A stretch of 64,000 bases of DNA from Ceratopteris richardii (lineage: Eukaryota; Streptophyta; Polypodiopsida; Polypodiales; Pteridaceae): assembly GCA_020310875.1 (NCBI GenBank), contig CM035435.1, forward strand, positions 69,527,955-69,591,954. Reading direction: 5' to 3'. The position numbers were made by a program, and so were the translations under genes. Positions 11,189-22,018 of this stretch are shown in pieces. The notes under the pieces were generated by a model. That model was not told the DNA's origin. It ran no database searches and saw nothing but the letters and a program-made list of their open reading frames with translations. The first letter of the stretch is position 1. Each line of letters opens with the position of its first letter.

Positions 11189-12048
11189 ATGCCTGGTTTC
11201 TCTATCCCCTTGGTCCCAAGTACACTCTCGTTACAGGTTAATTTGTACCAATCACTTTGTTCTTTTTAGTTGAATATTGTGTTAAGCCCTTGTTTGGAAT
11301 CACATCGTCAAGGTTACTTAAGTGAATTTCACACTTGATATTTGATCGATTCAAGTTTAATTTTGTTTCTTAGAATTTTCACACTTAAGATCTACTTAAT
11401 GCTTGTACTTAGTTGATTAGTTCTCTTGGACTTGATTAGTGCCTAACGTTACTCTAATTAATCACCACACCTAAGTCATACTTAGCCTAAGCTAGGAATT
11501 GGCAAAGGAGGGTTGAGAGAGCTTCCAACCTCAATCCACTTGTTGCTCAGACTGTTGCACAAGCCCAGGTAGCCTTCTCCCAAGCTTGGTACTCACCCTT
11601 GCTAGCTTGCTTTGGATGCCTTGATTGCGCACAATGTTCCTGCAAAGGTTCACCAGTTAATATTTCCCTGGATTACAATGAAGTCATAGACATACATCAA
11701 AAAGCATAGGCCCCCCTGAGACTAGCTCTCTGCACCCCCAAAGTCCTATGGCTACCTAAGTCCACCTAGTGGCCAACTTAAAAATACTTGGCCAACTTTC
11801 CAGCAAGACCGAAATCTCATCAATCGGAGTTCGTATGGTGGAGTTATGACCATTCAGGCACTTAGGGGTCAAGACAGGCTCTCAGGGTTCAGGAAATTCA
11901 TCTATGGTTTTCTAGGTATTTTGCCCACTTCTAAGGCTCTAAGGTAGTCCCAATGTGTCAAAAATCAAGCCCAAAATTACCCCAATTCAATTAATTATTA
12001 CACCCCAAAAAATTATTCGTAGAGCCGGTGTATCGCGATAGCTCGGGT
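11189..12048 (-). other. Gypsy-A leader between minisatellite and gag
   Basis: Non-coding; it matches Gypsy-B about 16745-17570 in inverse orientation (for example the stretch around TTAAGCCCTTGTTTG at 11281 and its complement at about 17535). No feature beyond that homology is seen. Confidence 0.7.
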
Positions 12049-12552
12049 CAATGTGTCCCGATAAGTGGGTGTGTCGTGATACATGGGTGTGTCGCGATAG
12101 ACGTGAGTGTCGCAATAGCTGGGAGTGTCACGATAGCTGGGGGTGTCGCGATACACGGGTGTGTCGTGATAAACAGGAGTGTCGCGATAGACGGGAGTGT
12201 CGTGATACACGGGTGTGTCGCGATACATGGGTGTGTCGCGATAGATAGGAGTGTCGCAAAACACGGGTGTGTCGCGATACACGGGTGTGTCCCGATAGAC
12301 GGGAGTCTCGCGATACACGGGTGTGTCGCGATAGATGGGAGTGTCGCGATAGCAGGGAGTGTCGCGATACATGGGTGTGTCGCGATACATGGGTGTGTTG
12401 CGATAGACGGGAGTGTCGCGATACACGGGTGTGTTGTGATACATGGGTGTGTCGCGATAGACGGGAGTGTCGCAATAGACGAGAGTGTCGCGATAGCTGG
12501 AAGTGTTGCAATAGCTGGGAGTGTTGCAATACTTGGGTGTGTCGCGATACCT
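12049..12552 (-). repeat. 18-bp minisatellite in the Gypsy-A leader (about 28 units, YRDTPx)
   Basis: About 28 diverged copies of an 18-bp unit built on TATCGCGACACACCC (minus strand). All frames are open because the unit lacks stops; in the element's direction it reads as hexapeptide YRDTPx. Most unit-to-unit changes are C-to-T or G-to-A at the two CpGs of TCGCGA. The ATG of the 231-codon frame (12708) is ACG in Gypsy-B, so I treat it as a leader repeat rather than a gene. Confidence 0.9.
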
Positions 12553-13004
12553 CAAAATATGGTGAATTCTAGAGACCAACCTAGTGATCTCGGGAGCTCT
12601 CAGCCTGCGTTGTGTCGTGGTGCACTCAGATTCGCAATGGGATCGAGTTTTTGGTGTGTCACGATAGCTTGGGGTCGACGTCTCAGGGCATGTGCAGAAG
12701 AATTCCATACCTACAGAGCTTGCTGGAAATGGTCATGTTGCTAACACCTGCAAGAATCATGCAAAAAACACACAAAAACAGCAATGCACTCTCGTTCTCT
12801 CTCAAACTCTCACTATGCAAATGAGGTGAATGGAATGGGAGTGGGAATATGAAAGGAAGATAGAGATGGTGTGGAGTGGAGATGGAGATGGAAATGGAGA
12901 TGAAGATGGGAAAAAATGTAGTGAAAATTCAGAAATAACCTACTACTTACCTTTCCAACACATCCTCTCTACGTCTTACCATCACACGCTCGTCCTCAAA
13001 GCTC
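12553..13004 (-). other. Gypsy-A leader between PBS and minisatellite
   Basis: Non-coding. It contains a purine-rich run on the plus strand (about 12828-12915, GGAGATGGAGATGG-like repeats). About 170 bp next to the PBS are absent from Gypsy-B. Confidence 0.6.
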
Positions 13005-13025
13005 GGATCCCCAGCAACGGCACCA
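13005..13025 (-). other. Gypsy-A primer-binding site (tRNA-Asp type)
   Basis: The minus strand reads TGGTGCCGTTGCTGGGGATC, a close match to the complement of the plant tRNA-Asp 3' end, as used by the Athila/Tat group of Ty3/Gypsy elements. It lies eight bases inside the LTR. Confidence 0.8.
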
Positions 13026-13033
13026 AAATTTGG

Positions 13034-13614
13034 TGTAGCTCAGTGATGAGTAGCACCTCCTTTAATGTCAATCCGGGAAGACATGAGGATGGTATGAAGA
13101 CCTCAAACATGTGATGGCACAAATGTGTGAGTGAGAAGCACACTAACATGCACACACATACACACACACGTGCACACAAGGCAAGAACAAAGAGAGAAAG
13201 ACAATGGAATCACTTCTATTGCAAAAGACTTCTCATACAACTTCAAATCTACAACAAGCTAGCCTCCAAAATGAGCTCTCTAGCTCTATTTATAGTTTTT
13301 GACTAGCTTTGGTCCTGTTCAGACCTAGTGTCTAGCCTAGTTAAAAATTAGGTCCCTAAGCTAGTTTGGAGGCTCAAACGCGCTCTGAAAATTATGAAAC
13401 TTGGTAGGCAAATACTACTAAAGCTCCTCAAGCTCGAGGACTCCTCAGCTTGCACAAAATTGAGCTACAAAAAGGTGAAATGGTATTTACAATGGTTTTC
13501 AATGATGAGAATCACTTTTAAAATAATGTAAGGATTGAAAAAAAATTGATGGGTTGCCTCAGTGCTAGATCTGCATGTATGCCCGTACTTGCTTCTTCCC
13601 GTATGATGCCAATA
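13034..13614 (-). repeat. Gypsy-A 5' LTR
   Basis: Inverse copy of the Gypsy-B LTRs (15573-16130 and 28981-29541). On the minus strand it runs from TATTGGCATCAT (TG mutated to TA) to GAGCTACA. It contains a GT/CA-rich stretch (13145-13170) shared by all three LTRs. Confidence 0.85.
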
Positions 13615-14290
13615 AGTAGCCACAATTATGTGAAAATGTCACAGTTGTCTAAGAGAATTGTCATGCTTTGAGACAATTACGATGCTATGCCAACTAGAGA
13701 ATTCCACAAAAAATTAGTTCAAATTTTGCAAAAAATGAAAACCGTAATTTTCAACCAAATTTTCATGTATATCGAGATTGAAAAGGCTCTCAATCGTGAT
13801 GGAGAGGGTTGTTTGTTGAGGTCTATCTGTTGTGATGGATAGGTCTATCACAATGGATAGTTTGACAGTGTCTATCGTGTGATGGACAACTATTTATGGT
13901 GATGGATGGGCTATCTATCATGATGGACATATTTTGGGGTGGACTTAGTTTGTGGTTAAGTTGGTCTATCTTGATTGACTAAAGTGGTAGTTGACACCTA
14001 TCTATTGAGAGGTCTATCTATGATGATGGACACTTTTCCACATAAATTTATGTATATCGTGTGGATCTCTTTGTGTGATGGACATGCAAACCATTGTGAT
14101 GGACACCTTGTCTGTTGTGATCTGTCGATTATGATGGATAGTTGTCTATCACAATTCACACATATCTATCACGATGGACATAAACAACCAGAATTTTTTG
14201 TAAATTTTTACATTTTCATGATGTTCATTGTGATGAGGGATGATTCTAACACCCCAATGCGACAATGGAAGATGGATGCCCTCCACTAGG
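13615..14290. repeat. Diverged TGATGGACA repeat cluster (core 13796-14185)
   Basis: About eleven copies of TGATGGA(C/T)A or close variants, often next to TCTATC, spaced irregularly over about 390 bp. I see no open frame or transposon domain. It may be a decayed minisatellite belonging to whatever Gypsy-A inserted into. Confidence 0.6.
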
Positions 14291-15028
14291 TCCACAAGCA
14301 GTGATATATGCTCATTGTTGTGAACTTTTCTCTGCATCAGTGTAGAGACTTAAAACGAAATTTTGGAGACTTACATTAGATGACAAGAGATACCCAACAA
14401 GATTTAAATCATCCAAAATGGATATTCCAGCTGGGAGAAGCACCCTCTGCAAAATAGGCTACCTGTTTTCAACACTCTCTGCCTATGTGCAGAGATATAC
14501 CTTCACACAAATTGGCAATTTCTCACAACTCACTTAGTCAAATAACTTGAAACTTTGAAAAAGTTTAGGGCACTATATGAAAGACCAAATGAAGCTTGAA
14601 ATCAATGAAAATGATTACAATGAGAGAGCAAAAAATGCTCTGCAATCTGGTACAATTAGATTTGGAAAATCCTAACTATACCTCTAGATAGAGAGGAGCA
14701 AAATCATGAGAGAACGAGGTAAGCAAGCAAGGGGGCCACTTGCTAGAGTTTATGAATTCACTAAACTAAGTGGGAAACTCGTGGAATGCATACAACTCAA
14801 TAAAAAAAGGTGGGATGATTCTTATGTATAGTTTTACTTTTCCTGCAATCTAGCTAACCACCCACCAATGAGTGTAGGTGCACTTTTTGGTGGGTGATTT
14901 GATGAGATTTGAATTTGATTGAGTTTGGTGGAGTATGTAACTTTATTCCACGACATCCCTTTTTTATTGGTACACTTTCAAAACTTGTGGTTGAGCCCTT
15001 TTGCATGATTGAGACTTGATTTTCAACA
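14291..15028 (-). mobile_element. Copia-2 3' LTR (outer boundary uncertain)
   Basis: The right boundary is clear: on the minus strand a polypurine tract (TTGAGGGGGAG, 15029-15040) is followed by TGTTGAAAATC, a normal LTR start. I cannot place the other end; the coordinate given is a guess. Confidence 0.5.
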
Positions 15029-15572
15029 CTCCCCCTCAAGTCTCAATGCCTAGGTCCTTCATTCCAATGCATGCCTTGAAGTGTTGTAGCTTTACTTCAT
15101 CCAATGCATTGATAAACATATCTGCATATTGGTCCTTTGTATTGACATGCTCCACCTTGACATCCTTTCACATGATCTTCTCTCTAATAAAGTGGTAATG
15201 CACTTCTATATGCTTCAACCTTGCATGGAGCACCAGATTTTGATCTAAGCATATGCTAATTATGTTGTCACAAAAAATAGGTACTTGCTTAACCTACAAA
15301 TCAACATCAACAAACAACTTCTTGAGCTAGATAAGCTCATATGAAACTTGTGCTAAGCCTCTATACTCAGCTTTGATCCATGAGAGAGACACTATTGGTT
15401 GTTTTCTTGACATCCATGAGATGGTCTTCTTACCCTATCATGATAACATATCCACTAGTTGTCCTCATGTCATCTTTGGAACCTGCCCACAATAAGCTTG
15501 TACATTTGATCCATCATCAAATGGATAATATAGACCTTCATGCACAAATCCTTTGAGGTACCTGTTTGCATC
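15029..15572 (-). pseudogene. Copia-2 RNase H, C-terminal part
   Basis: Degenerate minus-strand coding sequence that matches, block by block, the end of Copia-1 pol. It includes the segment that in Copia-1 reads HARTKHIEIQYHF and the final TKDQ...ML region. Stops and frameshifts are frequent. It ends at 15572, where Gypsy-B is inserted, and resumes at 29542. The last intact bases give a KYLKG-type motif that is completed on the other side. Confidence 0.75.
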
Positions 15573-16130
15573 ATCTTGGAAGAAGCAAGTACGGGCATAC
15601 ACGTAGATCTAACACTGAGGCAATCAATCAAATTCTTTCAATCCTCACATTATTTTAAAAGTGATTCTCATCACTGAAAACCATTGTAAATACCGTTTCA
15701 CCTTTTTGTAGCTCCATTTTGTGCAAGACAAGGAGTCCTCAAGCTTGAGAAGCTTTAGAAGTATTTGCCTGCCAAGTTTCATAATTTTCAGAGCTCGTTT
15801 GAGCCTCCAAAATAGCTTAGGGACATAATTTTTAACTAGGCCGAACACTAGGTTTGAATAGGACCAAAGCTAGTCAAAAACTATAAATAGAGGTAGAGAG
15901 CTCATTCTTGAGGTTAGCTTGTTGTAGATTTGAACTTGTATGAGAACTCTTTTGCAATAGAAGTGATTTCATTGTCTCTCTCTCTTTGTTCTTGCCGTGT
16001 GTGCACGTGTGTGTGTATGTGTGTGCTTGTCACTCACACACTTGTGCCATCACTTGTTCGAGGTCTTCATACCATCCTCATGTCTTCCCGGATTGACATT
16101 AAAGGAGGTGCTACTCTTCACTGATCTACA
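15573..16130 (+). repeat. Gypsy-B 5' LTR
   Basis: Runs from TGTTTGCATCATCTTGG to CTGATCTACA, matching 28981-29541 along its length, with CT, GT and CA-rich stretches at about 15973-16045. Confidence 0.92.
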
Positions 16131-17574
16131 CCAAATATCATATTCCCACTCCCATTTCATTCACCTCATTTTCATAGTGAGAGTTTGAGAGAGAGCGAGA
16201 GTGCATTGTTGTGTTTGTGTTTTTTTGCATGATTCTTGCAGGTTTCAGTAGCATCACCATCCCTAGCAAGCTCCACAGGTACGGAATTCATCTGCACAAG
16301 CCCCGAGACATCGACCTTGAGCTATCGCGACACACAGAAAAATCAACCCTATCATGATTCTGAGTGCACCACGACACAGTGCAGGCTGAGAGCTTCGGAT
16401 CACTAGCCTGATCATTAGAATTCGCCATATTCCGGTCTATCATGACACACCCATGTATCGCGACATACCGAGGTATCCCGACACACCCAGCTATCGCGAC
16501 ACATCGAGGTATCGCGACACATCCATCTATCACGACACACCGAGGTATCACGACACACCTAGCCATCACGACACATCGAGGTATCGCGACCCATCCCTCT
16601 ATCGCGACACACCAAGGTATTGTGACACACCGAGGTATCGCAACACACCCATCTATCGCGACACACCGAGGTATCGTGACACACCCATCTATCGCGACAC
16701 ATCCATCTATCGCAACACATCGACTTGAGCTATCGCAATACACCGGCTTTACGCATAATCTTTTGGGGGGTGTAATTGTGTACTTGTCGTAATTTTGGGC
16801 TTGATTTCTGATAAATAGGGACTACCTTAGAGTCTTATAAGGGGGCAAAACAACTAGAAAACCTTAGATAAATTCCTGAACCCTCAGAACCTGTTTTGAC
16901 CCCCAAGTGCCTGAATGGTCCTAATTTCACTATACGAACTCCGATTAATGAGATTTTGGTCTCATTGGAAAGCTCGTTGAGAACCCTACGTGGACCTTGA
17001 TTGGCTTTTGTAAGAATCCTATGTGGAGTCTTAGAACATGTATTTTTAAGTTGGCCATTAGGTGGGATTAGGTGTTCATAGGATTCTGGGGGTGCAGAGA
17101 GCTATTCTAAGGGGGCCTATACTTCTTAATGGGTGTCTATCAATTTATTGTGATAAAGGGCCATATTAACTGGTGAACCTTTGCAAGAACATTGTGATCA
17201 ATCAAGGCATCCAAAGCAAGCTTGCAAGGACGAATACCAAGCTTGGGAGAAGGCTTCGGGGGCTTGTGAAGCAACCTGAGCAACGAGTGATTGGAGGTTG
17301 GAAGTTCTCTCAACGCTCCTTTGTCAATTCCTAGCTTAGGCTAAGTGCGACTTAGGTGTGGTGAGTAATTAGAGCGATGCTAGGCACGAAGCAAGTCCAA
17401 GAGAACTAATTTACTAAGTACAAGCAATAAGAGGGTCTGAAGTGCGAAAACTCTAAGGAACAAAAGTAAACTTGAATTGATCAATTATCAAGTGCGAAAT
17501 TCACTTAAGTATTCCTGATGACGTGATTTCAAACAAGGGCTTAACACAATAATCAACTAAAAAGAACAAAGTGA
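16131..17574 (+). other. Gypsy-B leader (5' untranslated region)
   Basis: Non-coding leader. The sequence next to the LTR jumps directly to CATATTCCCACTCCC, skipping the PBS and about 170 bp present in Gypsy-A. It contains the 18-bp minisatellite (16440-16732). The rest matches Gypsy-A 11189-12048 in inverse orientation. Confidence 0.75.
16440..16732 (+). repeat. 18-bp minisatellite in the Gypsy-B leader (about 15-16 units)
   Basis: Same unit as in Gypsy-A (TATCGCGACACACC plus four variable bases), read as YRDTPx. The array is about half the length of the Gypsy-A array, so it has expanded or contracted independently. Confidence 0.9.
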
Positions 17575-19254
17575 TTGAGCCTCAGAGACTCAGAAACCAG
17601 TGACTCTGAGATGTCTTACAGCATGGAGAGACCCGTGGGTAGCACAGGAGTGGCGTACCTAGAAAAACCAGAAGGTCCCTACAAGACTCAACTAGAATAT
17701 ATCCAAACCAACCGCTTAGGTGCACGCATCTATGAGGATGGTCTGAGGAGATATGTTGCCCAAATTAAGAACCCAGATCAGTCCATTGGACTAGAACACC
17801 CTGTAGTCAGGCTCGAAAATGGTTCCTACATGGATAAAGAAGGAACAATATATGTGGTCACCAGCCAACCTAAAAGGGCGCATGAATTTGGCAACATAAT
17901 CTCTGAACCTGAAATAGGTGACATAGAGCAAGGGAACTTAGGGAAAGAGCCAAAAATCCCTCGAGGCAAGTCGATTCTGACAAGAATAATCACTCTAGAG
18001 TGGGTTCCCCAAGACAATATGAGCATAGATTTACTTGTGAATCGAGAGACAGATGAGGCTTTTTAGAGGTATAAGCCTGAGAAGCCTAACGAAGTGGGAG
18101 CACTCACCATCTATGAATTCAAAGATCACGACAGCCCAGGCAAAGTGACCTACCTAGATGAGGCTTCAGAGAGGATCTTTGTGGTCTCAGAGCATCGGAG
18201 ACATGCCTACACTTGGAAGGGTGAACTTGTTTTTCCCCAACCATGGTCCCATGTCTCTTATGGTCACCTAGGTGCTGGAACCTCTCAAGTTCATGGAACT
18301 CAGAGAGATAAGAGTAGAGATAGACCTGAGGTTAGCTTTGCTAACCCACCGAGACGAGAAAGAACAAGAACATGGACAGATAGGATGGAAAATGAGAGAC
18401 ATAGGGACCCAAGAAACCAAAGAAATGTTGATGATTTTCCTTTGCCAAGGCCTAGAGAACACACTAGGACCTTGAGGCCAACTCAACTAGTGAAGTCCAT
18501 GAAGAATTGCTTTGATGGCACAGGAGACCCATACGATCATGTAGCAGAATTTAGGCAAGTCCTGAGAGTTGAGCAAGTTGATGATCTATTCACACAATAC
18601 AATGCCTTTGGCTTGACTCTCAAGAACACAGCCCATACATGGTTTCAACCGCTTCACCAAGGTCAGTTCAAGAACATAGACCAACTCCTAGAAGCCTTCA
18701 TCATAGAATTTTCTAAGAGTGGCATATGGCACAATACTTCCTCACTGATTCACAGCTTCAAGCAGACACCCCAAGAGACTGTTAGACTCGCAGGAAGAAG
18801 GTTCGGGCAATACCTAGAGAGATGTCTGGTTCTAGAGCTACCCACTCCAGCCAAACAAGTGGCCTTATTCTTAGATGGATTATTGAGTACCAAGTTGAGA
18901 TCTTATGTGTACTTGAAGGACCATATGACCATAGAGGAGTGTGTACGCATGTGCATAAACATTGAGGATAAACTAGGGGAGGAGTTAGAGCTTTCAAAAA
19001 TCTATAGAGATTTAGATAGCTCTACTAGTCTCAATTCAAATCCATCCACATCTATCAAGGAACTGGTTGAGAAGGTAGCTCAAAAACTAGGTGTCTCTTG
19101 CAAACAAATTCCAAGATTTGCCTCAGTTAAGCGGTGCTACACTTGTGGAGGTGACCATATGGCGAATGTTTGTCCCATTATGGCTCAACCCCAAGTGGAC
19201 CCTAGTAGCCAGTACTGCACCATAGAGCGAAGATATACCAACCACACCGCATAA
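17575..19254 (+). pseudogene. Gypsy-B gag: capsid region and first zinc knuckle
   Basis: Two open blocks in one region. The first (17575-18066) ends at a TAG where Gypsy-A has TGG (Trp), so it is a point mutation. The second (18094-19254) covers the rest. The Retrotrans_gag core is clear (HTWFQPLHQGQF, LAGRRFGQYLERC, LPTPAKQVALFLDGLL), followed by a zinc knuckle CYTCGGDHMANVC with CX2CX3HX4C spacing. Compared with Gypsy-A, about 42 residues at the N-terminus are missing, including the MNLRSGRHLG start. The product would form the virus-like particle and bind element RNA. Confidence 0.87.
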
Positions 19255-20021
19255 GACTGCCCTTATAACAAACATACTGTCATGCAAAATTATCCTCAGA
19301 CATATCCACAATAGAGTAGCTTCCAGACCCAGTACCCACCGCAGCAGTATGGTAGGCCCCAGCAACCCTACAAACCACCCTATCAAGGGCAGCATATACC
19401 TCAACCAATTCTAGCACAGCAACCCCCTACTCCTACCAATGTGATTCCAGTTAAATATGCACCTGCAAAGGAAAATATGAATAGAGCCATAGTCCTAGTG
19501 ACACCATTGCTATCAGAAAGTGACCCAAGTGATCATAGTTTTGACTCTACACATGTTGATAGACCATAGGCTTACTACATGCAGTCACCCGAGCATAATG
19601 AGGCATACTATTATGAAGAAACCAGTCAATCTAGTTGGGAGCCAAATTATGCGAATGTCATATACGCAAACCCCAACTCTAGACCTCAGCCTAGGCAGAT
19701 AAGACCTCCATTTCCTAGAGGGCCATGCTTCCGAATGTCTTGATAATTCAAGGCTTTTGCCTAGATTGTGGAAAGGAGCATTTGTTACGAGAATGTCCCA
19801 AGAACCCCATCAACATGCCAAAAATTGCTCCTATCAATGTTATTGGGTTAGTGGTAGACCCTACAGGAAGTGTGACTTCCACTTCCCCAGTGCAAGTAGT
19901 CACCTGAGCTCAAGCCCTGTAGCAAACTCAAGGTGTAGGGCAGGAAAAGAGTTCTAAGGTTAGCAAGACTGAGAGCATAACCAAGAAAAGGGCAAGAGTT
20001 TGGAGAGATAATCGGGAGAGA
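19255..20021 (+). pseudogene. Gypsy-B gag C-terminal part with second zinc knuckle
   Basis: Gln/Pro/Tyr-rich sequence with stops, then a block (19725-19907) containing CLDCGKEHLLREC, a second CX2CX3HX4C knuckle. Gypsy-A has lost most of this part. Confidence 0.7.
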
Positions 20022-20660
20022 ATGAAAAGACAATGGTCAAAGAAAATGAGCGAACTTGAGGAAAGCTTGAGAGAAACAAAAGCAAAGATAATTGAACTCA
20101 CATCTCAAACTCACTCTCACACTACCCCACCACCACCATTTCCATCTCCCTCCAACCCATCATCTTCCATTCCCCAACCTTCTAATCCACCCCACATAAC
20201 CCACCCACCACCAAGAGTAGGATCAGTCCTAACCGATCCCACTCTTGAGGATCTAGACATGATGCTTAAAGCATATCAGGCCAGAATCCAGGAAGGGCCA
20301 AATGTGACAGATCATGAAAAATGTTACCCTAGAGCCGATCTAGAGATGGAGAGAACAAAACTCTATGCTAAGATGGTAGAATTGGCGCAAGCCATGTTTG
20401 AAGCCAGTCGCTTGTACAATGGCTCTAGCTTCACTAGAACACCATTGCATTTTGATGGTCTATTAGATAGATTAGAGAGGTTACTTGCAAAGTCTAGAAA
20501 AGGAGCCACCTGCCAGGCTAAGGAGAGGGCAAGTGATAGAATAAGCTTTCCTCCCCAGGAAGCTTATGTGCCAAACTCCACTGAACCAGACACCTCTTCT
20601 TCTATGAATCGGTATGCACCAGAATTCCTGCGAGATATTCAAGTAGAGAAAAGGGGATAA
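20022..20660 (+). CDS. Gypsy-B gag-protease linker: coiled coil plus Pro-rich segment
   Basis: A 212-codon open stretch, part of the polyprotein rather than a separate gene. It begins with a charged helix (KKMSELEESLRETKAKIIEL), then a Pro/Ser/His-rich segment (about residues 30-70), then a second helical part (LEMERTKLYAKMVELAQAMF). The role is unknown. The first half is absent from Gypsy-A because of a deletion. Confidence 0.55.
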   Translation: MKRQWSKKMSELEESLRETKAKIIELTSQTHSHTTPPPPFPSPSNPSSSIPQPSNPPHITHPPPRVGSVLTDPTLEDLDMMLKAYQARIQEGPNVTDHEKCYPRADLEMERTKLYAKMVELAQAMFEASRLYNGSSFTRTPLHFDGLLDRLERLLAKSRKGATCQAKERASDRISFPPQEAYVPNSTEPDTSSSMNRYAPEFLRDIQVEKRG

Positions 20661-21283
20661 ATAAAGTGAAGGTCCTCCTCCAATTGAACTTGTGGATGAC
20701 ATGCACGATCAATTTCCCCACAAGATATTCCTTCCATTTATGGAGAGCAGGAGAGTGCCCAATCTCATGGGAGGTTAGACTTTGAGTCTAATTCCTTACA
20801 GGAACTACCCCATTTCACAGGTCCATGGGAAGCTAAGTCGACTTGCATGAGAGCACCCACGATCATGATAAGAAACAAAGACTTTGTCATACCTAGGAAT
20901 ACGGAGGTAGTAAAAAAAACACTAAAGTGCACTGCCATCTCACTTTAGAAGAGCTACTCAACGTTAGGCCAGAATTGTGGAAACATGTAGCCAAACAAGT
21001 GTGAGACGTAGCGGAACCTTGTTCCCAGGTAGGATCTCATAGAATGGTGCCAGAAATACCCTTGGACAAGATAGGAGACATGAGCGAAGGAGAAGAAGGA
21101 AACACCTATCTACCGGTTACCCATCAAGGGTACACAACCAAGGGAATTTTGGACTCAGGTGCAGGATTTGCAATTGCTACCACTTCCCTATGGAAGCATT
21201 GGGGCAAGCCAACACTCAGGTCAACAAGAATGAAATTGCATATAGCCGATGGTCACATTGAGAGAACCTTAGGATTGCTATAA
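20661..21283 (+). pseudogene. Gypsy-B aspartic protease, N-terminal part
   Basis: The open block 21044-21283 contains GILDSGAGFAIATT with an intact D-S-G active site (codons from 21152). Bases 20661-21043 are the same polyprotein with stops and a frameshift in an A-run near 20915. The frame ends with a TAA at 21281-21283; the protease continues in another frame at 21365. Confidence 0.83.
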
Positions 21284-22018
21284 GGAATAACTCTCACTAC
21301 ATGGGGTGTTGAGTTCAAGCATACTTTTGCTATATGTGACTTTAGCAAAAATCTAGCCTACGAGATGATTTTGGGAAGACCATTTATGTGGCAGTTACAA
21401 GTGGTACAAGATTGGGGAACCAATTCTTTGTATTTGCAACACTTAGGTGTTAAACCCAAAGTCAACCTCAAGGATTACTCTCATAGAGACGTACCGCCTA
21501 TTCAATGGAATCCCATCCCTAGAGCTAAGGATGACACGGAGTCAGTGCATCCCATAGGATCAGGATCCTCATGGATGCATGAAGACACACACTTATGGAT
21601 GTGCAAAGTAGCAGTAGAGGAAGAGAAGAGAGAACACGCCAGAGAGTTAGGTGCAAAGGAAACGCATAGATCCATTCAAGACCCAGCCTATGCACCTGTA
21701 GTATTTCTTGACGAAGAATTTGAACCCCACGGTTGGGCGGAAATTTTAGCAACAATGGATGTAGCCATCAATGAAGAACAGTGGACACCCCACTGTGATG
21801 AGGATGGCTATGACATTTTACTCTTCACAATAGAGCCAATTATGTGTGATCCAATTATTGAAGAATGTGAACCTAGCACTAATGCATTCGAGGATGCAAG
21901 TGACTCTAATCTAGAGTCAATCATTATGGACCCACCTTTTGCATCAGATGAGGAATATTTCTACGAAGTGGAAGTTCACCCTCAGAGACATGAAGAGATT
22001 ACCAATGATGTGGGCTAA
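21284..22018 (+). pseudogene. Gypsy-B protease C-terminal part and protease-RT spacer
   Basis: The translation has MILGRPFMWQLQVVQD, the second conserved protease motif, then a long acidic spacer that ends near ATNDVG-type residues at 22018. The segment SIGSGSSW...THLWMCKV is the one also seen at 1655-1783 in Gypsy-A, and it marks the Copia-1 insertion point. The function of the spacer is unknown. Confidence 0.8.

Larger units (their letters stand above)
1655..13614 (-). mobile_element. Gypsy-A: degraded Ty3/Gypsy retrotransposon, 5' part, with nested Copia-1
   Basis: On the minus strand, in element order: 5' LTR (13034-13614), tRNA-Asp type PBS, a leader with an 18-bp minisatellite, gag (about 11188-9150), an aspartic protease region (about 8825-8193), Copia-1 inserted at 8192/1784, and continuation of the same frame at 1783-1655. 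The RT and everything downstream are beyond the left edge or lost to the LTR at 614-1654. Comparison with Gypsy-B at 15573-29541 shows it is the same family in opposite orientation. Stop codons and frameshifts are scattered through gag, so it cannot encode its own proteins. Confidence 0.85.

Noticed and set aside
12049..12552. CRISPR-like array
   Set aside because: The units are contiguous 18-bp tandem repeats without unique spacers, in a plant retrotransposon leader.
12013..12744. Long open frames on both strands (231-238 codons) over the 18-bp minisatellite
   Set aside because: All frames are open because an 18-bp unit without stops is repeated. The start codon is ACG and a TAG interrupts the same frame in Gypsy-B, so coding is not supported.
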